Below are positions 33,542 to 38,446 of a stretch of 38,446 nucleotides of DNA, piece after piece. Source of the stretch: Saprospiraceae bacterium. GTDB taxonomy: Bacteria > Bacteroidota > Bacteroidia > Chitinophagales > Saprospiraceae. Location: positions 1 through 38,446 of the forward strand of contig JAIXOO010000181.1 of assembly GCA_027486765.1 (NCBI GenBank), given 5' to 3'. Each line of letters begins with the position of its first letter. Within the stretch, counting starts at the first letter, position 1. The notes beneath the pieces are model-generated. The model worked only from the letters and a program-made list of their open reading frames with translations. It searched no databases and was not told where the DNA came from. The position numbers were made by a program, and so were the translations under genes.

Positions 33542-34045
33542 TTATTTCACCTTGAAATCCACCTGCACATTTTCCCACATCAAGGAAACCACTCCTTTTT
33601 TGGAAACCGCAAAGGTCATTTGCTCGGTAAAAGCTTTGGATTTTTTAGCAGGCACATTCACTCTAATTACATCATCGGCCTCTTTGTAAGTGTAAGCACC
33701 CCAGGCGATGGTCTTGTTGATGATGATGGTCCATTGATCGGCATTGGGGATGGTATACAATGCATACTTACCTTTTGGCACTGCTTTTCCTTGCAACATT
33801 ACATCAGCCGAAAATTCAATAGCAGTACTGGCATTCGCACCAGTGCGCCAAACCTGGCCATAAGGAACCAATTTACCCCAAATCTCGCGGCCTTTCACGG
33901 AGGGCTGACCATAATCGATGGTGATGGTTTTGCCTTTTACAGTTGCGGTAGCCTTAGCTGCTGGGCTAGCTGGCGGTTTGTTCTCTTGAGCATGAGCCAA
34001 TAAACCGATCATGGACAAGCTGAGTAGCAAAAACATTTTTTTCAT
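33542..34045 (-). CDS. DUF2911 domain secreted protein
   Basis: A 167-aa exported protein. Signal peptide MKKMFLLLSLSMIGLLAHAQ, a short Pro/Ala-rich linker (ENKPPASPAAKAT), then the DUF2911 core: IDYGQPSVKGREIWGKLVPYGQVWRTGANASTAIEFSADV, GKAVPKGKYALYTIP and WTIIINKTIAWGAYTY. This family is very frequent in Bacteroidota, is all-beta, and has no known function. A TTG-started frame adds nine residues upstream (34072), but the predicted promoter covers that stretch, so the ATG at 34045 is chosen. It has its own promoter and ends against the repeat cluster. Confidence 0.9.
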   Translation of the reverse strand: MKKMFLLLSLSMIGLLAHAQENKPPASPAAKATATVKGKTITIDYGQPSVKGREIWGKLVPYGQVWRTGANASTAIEFSADVMLQGKAVPKGKYALYTIPNADQWTIIINKTIAWGAYTYKEADDVIRVNVPAKKSKAFTEQMTFAVSKKGVVSLMWENVQVDFKVK

Positions 34046-34069
34046 GTCTTGATGTTGTTTGATGTGATA

Positions 34070-34098
34070 CAAAACTAGTTGTTCACAAAGATGTACAA
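34070..34098 (-). promoter_or_regulatory. promoter of the DUF2911 gene
   Basis: Minus strand: TTG (34098-34096), 18-nt spacer, TAGTTTTG (34077-34070). The start would fall near 34063, about 18 nt before the ATG at 34045, excluding the TTG start at 34072. Confidence 0.55.
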
Positions 34099-34145
34099 AA
34101 TCTTTTGGGTATACCTTATCAAAACACGATCAAGGTTATTCAAGT

Positions 34146-35246
34146 TTAAGCCTCTCCACGTAAGAAATATTTTGAGTAATACCGCCGTGTCCCCTGGACT
34201 TGTTCTTTGGCTGGCTGACGCCCCCCTAAATCCACCAAAATTGAATTCAGGATGCGGTATGGCTCGGTAATCGGCAAGTAGGCTGAATCTTCGTGTAAAG
34301 CCTCCTCTGGCAAAACATCAATACGCTGAGGCGTCCTGTTGAAATGGGCCAGATAACGCCGGGCAGGTTCTTCAGGTAACACCATCCAGATGCTCCCTAC
34401 TCCAGCGGGCCAAGCACCTTGGAGGTATTGAGGATTGAGTCGCTTGATTTTGCTGATGGGCAAGCGGCAAATACGCGACAATTGAGCAAAGGAATTTACT
34501 TCCTTCACTTCGATACTGCGGGTGCCTCCATTCAGTGCCGCAGGTATTTTTGGCACAATTTGGTAATCTTCGAAAAAGTTGGCGATGTACGCTGCTGCAT
34601 AAAACTTGGCCAGATAGGATTGCGTTTGCAAGGGCAAATGTTTGCGTACTAATGCAAAATCTGTTGATTTTGCGCGACGTACTGCACTGCGCATGCGGCC
34701 AGAACCACAATTGTAAGCGCCAACGACCAACTCCCAATCGCCAAATTCGGTATACAAATCTTTGAGGTAGGTTACCGCAGCCAAGGTAGCTGCTTCTGGG
34801 TCACGCCTTTCATCGCGCCAATCGCTTTGACGCAGTCCGTAGTGCTGGCCAGTAACAGGCATAAATTGCCATAGACCAACTGCTCCAGAAGGCGATTCCA
34901 CATCAGTACGCAGCTCCGACTCCACCATCGAGAGGTATTTCAACTCCAACGGCATCTGTTGAGCGCTTAAGTGCCGCTCAAAAATGGGAAAGTAATACAT
35001 ACCTCGGCCTAACATCGCAGCGGTATGCGCTTTTCCATGAGCAGTATACATTTGGACATACTCCAGGGAATGTAAGTTGGTGAGCGCCAGATTCGGCAAA
35101 TTGTCGCGCTGAAAAATTGTGACGGCGGCTGGGTGAATCTTCAAAAAATCGTAATCAGCATTGGCGTTAATCGGGCCTGCAAAACTAATGGCCAAACAGG
35201 GTGCTAAGAGAAGTTGGCACACTCCTCGGGGACAAGTGGTGTTCAT
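34146..35246 (-). CDS. lytic transglycosylase (SLT/MltD-like), exported
   Basis: A 366-aa envelope enzyme that cleaves the glycan strands of peptidoglycan without water, leaving 1,6-anhydro ends. The N-terminus (MNTTCPRGVCQLLLAPCLAISFAG) looks like a signal sequence. Goose-lysozyme-like motifs follow: MPLELKYLSMVESELRTD (catalytic Glu in ESEL), SPSGAVGLWQFMPVTGQHYGL, DPEAATLAAVTYLKDLY and LVVGAYNCGSGR. A C-terminal segment (EVNSFAQLSRICRLPISKIKRLNPQYLQG) looks like a degenerate LysM. Length is typical. A TATCTTTG box at 35436-35443, without a matching TTG, could be a distant promoter; otherwise the 268-bp gap to mtaB shows only AT-rich DNA. Confidence 0.88.
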   Translation of the reverse strand: MNTTCPRGVCQLLLAPCLAISFAGPINANADYDFLKIHPAAVTIFQRDNLPNLALTNLHSLEYVQMYTAHGKAHTAAMLGRGMYYFPIFERHLSAQQMPLELKYLSMVESELRTDVESPSGAVGLWQFMPVTGQHYGLRQSDWRDERRDPEAATLAAVTYLKDLYTEFGDWELVVGAYNCGSGRMRSAVRRAKSTDFALVRKHLPLQTQSYLAKFYAAAYIANFFEDYQIVPKIPAALNGGTRSIEVKEVNSFAQLSRICRLPISKIKRLNPQYLQGAWPAGVGSIWMVLPEEPARRYLAHFNRTPQRIDVLPEEALHEDSAYLPITEPYRILNSILVDLGGRQPAKEQVQGTRRYYSKYFLRGEA

Positions 35247-35514
35247 GGGAATAAAAATTTACTGGTGTGTGAATATGTTCGTAATACTTGGAATGCTTAT
35301 AGTGGCAGAAGTGCCATAGGTAGGTAAATAGATAGTCTAAATTCAAAAGCTTGAGGTAAAGATAGTTTTTTAACTTAAAACTAAAGCTCTTGTAGTCAAT
35401 ACCTTAGGAGAAAGTTTTCCACATCTTTCTTTGTGCAAAGATAAAAGTGCTTGTGACCTGTGATTTATGTAAGTCGAAATAAGTTAATTTAACGATATAA
35501 AAATGAAAGAAAAA

Positions 35515-36855
35515 TTATGCTGGTATCCCAAGGCCGATCTCCACAATACTTTCACGGTTAATTTTTTGTAAATCAACGCTTAAGACTTGATTTAACAATT
35601 CAACCTGCAGGGGTGCTTCGATCTTGATGTAGTTGTCAGTGAAACCTGCCATCAGATTTTTATCCTTGTGCATTTCAAATAAAACCGGACGGTTTTGCCC
35701 CAGGTGTTGCTCGTAAAAATGCCGCCGTTTTTTTTCACTCAAAATACCCAACATCTCGTTGCGCTCCCTCCGCACGTTGACAGGAACGACCCCTTCCATT
35801 TCCGCAGCAGGGGTATTGGCCCGTTCAGAATAGGTGAATACATGCAGATAGGAAATATCCAAATCGTTGAGGAAGTGATAGGTTTCCAAAAAATCTTCGT
35901 GGGTTTCACCAGGAAAGCCCACAATAACATCCACCCCGATACAGGCATGCGGCATTTGTTGCTTGATGCGTGCCACCCGCTCAGCGTACAATTCACGCGT
36001 ATAGCGTCGGCGCATCAGCCGCAATTGCTGGTTGTTACCCGACTGGAGTGGCATGTGCAAATGAGGGGCAAAACGTTGTGAGCCCGCTACAAAATCGATG
36101 ATCTCGTCTGTACACAAATTGGGTTCAATCGAAGAAATCCGAAAACGACTGATGCCTTCCACTTTATCCAATTCCTTGATCAAGTCGATGAACATTGCCT
36201 CCTTCTTGGGCGCAGTTCCTTCAATCACCTCCGTTCCATTGCCAAAATCGCCGATGTTCACCCCGGTGAGTACAATTTCCCTCACACCCATCTCGGCAAT
36301 TTTCCAGGCATTGGCCACCACGTTTTCCACCTTGTCGCTGCGACTAGCACCGCGTGCCTGGGGAATGGTGCAAAAAGAACACTTATAATTGCAGCCATCT
36401 TGCACCTTGAGGAAGGAACGGGTACGATCGCCAAAAGAAAAGGCATCGACAAAATTACGGGCTTCCCGTACTTCCCCCGCGTGAACCATTCCTTTGCCGG
36501 GAGCTTTTGACAGGGTATCGATAAAATCCAGGATGCGGAATTTTTCAGCGGCACCCAGCACCAGGTCAACGCCGGGAATTTCAGCAATTTCCTCAGGCTT
36601 GAGTTGGGCATAGCAACCCACAACCACCACAAAGGCTTGCGGCGAGTGGCGTAGGGCCTGGCGCACCACCTTGCGGCATTTGCGATCCGCAAAGTCGGTC
36701 ACGGAACAGGTATTGATCACATATACATCGGCCCCCTGCTCAAATTCCACCTCGGTATAACCAGCTCCTTCAAACAAACGGGCAATCGAGGAAGTCTCGG
36801 AGTAGTTCAATTTACATCCCAATGTATAAAATGCGACTGTTCTCGGTGTGGCCAT
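35515..36855 (-). CDS. mtaB: tRNA threonylcarbamoyladenosine methylthiotransferase MtaB
   Basis: A 446-aa radical-SAM enzyme that adds a methylthio group to t6A37 of tRNAs reading ANN codons. Features: UPF0004 domain with three Cys (TLGCKLNYSE, INTCSVTDFAD, VVGCYAQ), radical-SAM cluster CNYKCSFCTIPQARG, GEIVLTGVNIG-type strand (REIVLTGVNIGDFG), VIVGFPGETHEDF, and a C-terminal TRAM-like part. ATG 36855 gives MATPRTVAFYTLGCKLN, like homologues. An upstream ATG at 36918 would add 21 residues, but a predicted promoter lies between the two, so the later start is chosen. It is divergent from the pterin dehydratase gene. MiaB and RimO are related, but KLNYSE favours MtaB. Confidence 0.93.
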   Translation of the reverse strand: MATPRTVAFYTLGCKLNYSETSSIARLFEGAGYTEVEFEQGADVYVINTCSVTDFADRKCRKVVRQALRHSPQAFVVVVGCYAQLKPEEIAEIPGVDLVLGAAEKFRILDFIDTLSKAPGKGMVHAGEVREARNFVDAFSFGDRTRSFLKVQDGCNYKCSFCTIPQARGASRSDKVENVVANAWKIAEMGVREIVLTGVNIGDFGNGTEVIEGTAPKKEAMFIDLIKELDKVEGISRFRISSIEPNLCTDEIIDFVAGSQRFAPHLHMPLQSGNNQQLRLMRRRYTRELYAERVARIKQQMPHACIGVDVIVGFPGETHEDFLETYHFLNDLDISYLHVFTYSERANTPAAEMEGVVPVNVRRERNEMLGILSEKKRRHFYEQHLGQNRPVLFEMHKDKNLMAGFTDNYIKIEAPLQVELLNQVLSVDLQKINRESIVEIGLGIPA

Positions 36856-36897
36856 GCTGCACGCTTGCTTTAATGAATAGACTTTATAAACAGGGCG

Positions 36898-36928
36898 CAA
36901 AGATAAGGCTTTCTCCATTACACGGCAA
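36898..36928 (-). promoter_or_regulatory. promoter of mtaB
   Basis: Minus strand: TTG (36928-36926), 20-nt spacer, TATCTTTG (36905-36898). The start near 36891 lies downstream of the ATG at 36918, so translation must begin at 36855. Confidence 0.65.
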
Positions 36929-36993
36929 ACAATACAGTTGATGAGTTGAACTTTTTCAAACGCAAACCTTTATACAAGGAAATCATCCTTATC

Positions 36994-37236
36994 ATGTGGA
37001 CAGAAAAAGACAATCAACTCTCAGCAACCTTCCATTTTAAAGACTTTAGCCAAGCCTTCGCTTTTATGACTGAAGTGGCAATGTTGGCCGAAAAGCACGA
37101 ACACCACCCTTTATGGACCAATGTCTGGAATCGGGTGGAAATCAATTTAAGTACCCACGATGCAGGTGATGTGGTTACGGATAAAGATCGGGATCTGGCG
37201 AAGGCGATTGATCGGGTTTTGACACGTTATCAATGA
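36994..37236 (+). CDS. pterin-4a-carbinolamine dehydratase (4a-hydroxytetrahydrobiopterin dehydratase)
   Basis: An 80-aa enzyme that dehydrates 4a-hydroxy-tetrahydropterin during pterin-cofactor recycling. Visible: [59 protein letters not shown]. The catalytic HHP (HEHHPLW) and the STHD turn are intact; many homologues read NHHPEW. The ATG at 36994 yields [11 protein letters not shown], the usual N-terminus. A TTG 16 codons earlier would add residues unlike the family. No aromatic amino-acid hydroxylase lies next to it. It is divergent from mtaB and precedes the aminotransferase by about 75 bases. Confidence 0.93.
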   Translation: MWTEKDNQLSATFHFKDFSQAFAFMTEVAMLAEKHEHHPLWTNVWNRVEINLSTHDAGDVVTDKDRDLAKAIDRVLTRYQ

Positions 37237-37310
37237 CATAGTATTGGGAATTAGAATAAATCCGCCCCAAACCATACTGCTATTGCCTTACATTCACTAG
37301 CTTTACTGCC

Positions 37311-38446
37311 ATGATTGTGTCATCTAAATTACCGGGCGTAGGCACCACCATTTTTACGGTTATGTCTGCCCTTGCGCAAGAACACGGGGCCATTAATCTT
37401 GCGCAGGGTTTTCCGGATTTTCCGTCCTCCCAACGTTTAAACGAGTTGGTGGCCCACTACATGCGTCAGGGATACAACCAGTATGCCCCCATGGCGGGTG
37501 TACCGATTTTGCGCCAGCGCATTGCCGAAAAAATTGATGGCCTGTACGGGGTGAAAATTGACCCGGATCAGGAGATCACCATTACTTGTGGGGCCACTGA
37601 AGGTATTTTTACCGCCATTGGCGCACTGGTCAGCCCTGGCGATGAAGTCATCATTTTTGAACCTGCCTATGATTCTTACCGACCCAGCATTGAGCTGTTC
37701 GGCGGCGTGACAAAATCCTTTGAACTCAGCGCTCCCGATTACACCATCGACTGGGATCGCCTGATGCGTTTGATCAGCATGAAAACCCGCATGATCATCA
37801 TCAATACGCCCCAAAACCCCATCGGAAAAATCCTGAAGCCGGCCGATATGCAGGCCCTGGAAAAACTGGTCAGCAGCAACGACATCATCATTCTCAGCGA
37901 CGAGGTATACGAACACATGGTGTACGATGGCCACGAACACCAGAGTATTTTGCGTTACCCAGCTTTGCGTGAACGGGCTTTAGCCGTGTATTCTTTTGGT
38001 AAAACCTTCCACAATACGGGATGGAGAATAGGGTACTGCGTTGCCCCGCCTGCACTTACTGCGGAGTTCCGCAAAGTGCATCAATTCAATGTTTTTTCGA
38101 TCAATACCCCAATGCAATATGCCTTGGCGGATTTTTTGGAGGACCCCCACGAGTACCTGGGCTTAGGTACTTTTTTTACCCACAAAAGAGATTTTTTTCT
38201 CGACGCCATCGAGGGTTCGCTGTTTCGCCCCTTACTTAGTGAAGGTTCTTACTTCCAACTCTGCGATTACAGCCAAATCAGCACCGAGCCAGATGTAGAT
38301 TTTTGTCGTCGCCTGACCATGGAGTACGGTGTCGCGGCGATTCCCGTTTCCGTGTTCTACCACAGCAAGCGGGACGAGAAGATCATTCGTTTCTGCTTTG
38401 CAAAAAAAGAGGAGACTTTGGAAAGAGCGGCAAAGCTGTTGCGGGA
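37311..38446 (+). CDS. class I/II aminotransferase, methionine/kynurenine aminotransferase-like, 3' truncated by the window
   Basis: An ATG at 37311 opens a frame that is still open at the window end (378 codons). It encodes a fold-type I PLP enzyme: INLAQGFPDFPS, GYNQYAPMAG, ITITCGATEGIFTAIGALVSPGDEVIIFEPAYDSY, INTPQNPIGKI, IILSDEVYEHMVYDG, and SFGKTFHNTGWRIGY with the PLP lysine. These match the methionine/kynurenine aminotransferase branch (YbdL, KAT-like), which transfers amino groups to 2-oxo acids, for example in methionine salvage. Expected length is about 380-390, so only a few residues are missing. A start 37 codons into the frame is unlikely. The dioxygenase 35 kb away would supply a kynurenine precursor, but linkage is not evidence here. 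Confidence 0.9.
   Translation, partial: MIVSSKLPGVGTTIFTVMSALAQEHGAINLAQGFPDFPSSQRLNELVAHYMRQGYNQYAPMAGVPILRQRIAEKIDGLYGVKIDPDQEITITCGATEGIFTAIGALVSPGDEVIIFEPAYDSYRPSIELFGGVTKSFELSAPDYTIDWDRLMRLISMKTRMIIINTPQNPIGKILKPADMQALEKLVSSNDIIILSDEVYEHMVYDGHEHQSILRYPALRERALAVYSFGKTFHNTGWRIGYCVAPPALTAEFRKVHQFNVFSINTPMQYALADFLEDPHEYLGLGTFFTHKRDFFLDAIEGSLFRPLLSEGSYFQLCDYSQISTEPDVDFCRRLTMEYGVAAIPVSVFYHSKRDEKIIRFCFAKKEETLERAAKLLR

Noticed and set aside
37437-37940. 167-codon minus-strand open frame near the window end
   Set aside because: It is antisense to the aminotransferase, whose frame runs through to the window end with all PLP motifs.

Overview
The window looks like a chromosomal segment from a member of the Bacteroidota, probably the Saprospiria (Haliscomenobacter/Lewinella-like). 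This is inferred from gene content and signals, not from a database match. Supporting signs are two type IX secretion components (PorZ with its own C-terminal sorting domain, and PorQ), an isolated atpD-atpC pair, a DUF2911 protein, and several promoters of the Bacteroidota form TTG-N16..20-TAnnTTTG.

Layout. 1-3.1 kb: the 3' end of a GH127-type glycosidase, a tiny membrane protein, and a minus-strand operon of a WecA/MraY-family sugar-phosphate transferase, a fluoride channel (crcB) and a divergent tryptophan 2,3-dioxygenase. 3.1-9 kb: an M3 oligoendopeptidase, uppS, nadD and porZ. 9-13.2 kb: a thioredoxin-fold protein with an N-terminal 13-residue repeat, UDP-glucose dehydrogenase, a MORN-repeat lipoprotein and porQ. 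13.3-24.5 kb: a polysaccharide region with asnB, a Wzy-like membrane polymerase, two tandem family-2 glycosyltransferases, and gmd-fcl (GDP-L-fucose synthesis). In its middle, on the opposite strand, lie two tandem 412-residue exported proteins of unknown family. 24.6-28.3 kb: a pRiA4b ORF-3-like protein, tRNA-Val(UAC), a DUF1801 protein and atpC/atpD. 28.5-38.4 kb: a glycosyltransferase with an extra C-terminal domain, a TPR/coiled-coil class III adenylate cyclase, uvrB, a DUF2911 protein, a lytic transglycosylase, mtaB, a pterin-4a-carbinolamine dehydratase, and an aminotransferase cut by the window end.

How the genes fit together. WecA-like transferase, UppS (lipid carrier), Ugd, Gmd/Fcl, the glycosyltransferases and the Wzy-like polymerase together suggest a lipid-linked surface polysaccharide containing fucose and probably a uronic acid. 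PorZ and PorQ belong to the T9SS attachment complex, which joins secreted proteins to surface lipopolysaccharide.

Most unusual features. (1) The tandem 412-aa exported paralogues each have a matching promoter with an ungapped 63-bp block about 0.5 kb upstream, predicting long 5' leaders. (2) A ~116-bp near-perfect palindromic element occurs twice at gene ends. (3) A family of intergenic palindromes has purine-rich arms and interchangeable cores. (4) A 13-aa tandem repeat extends a thioredoxin-like protein.
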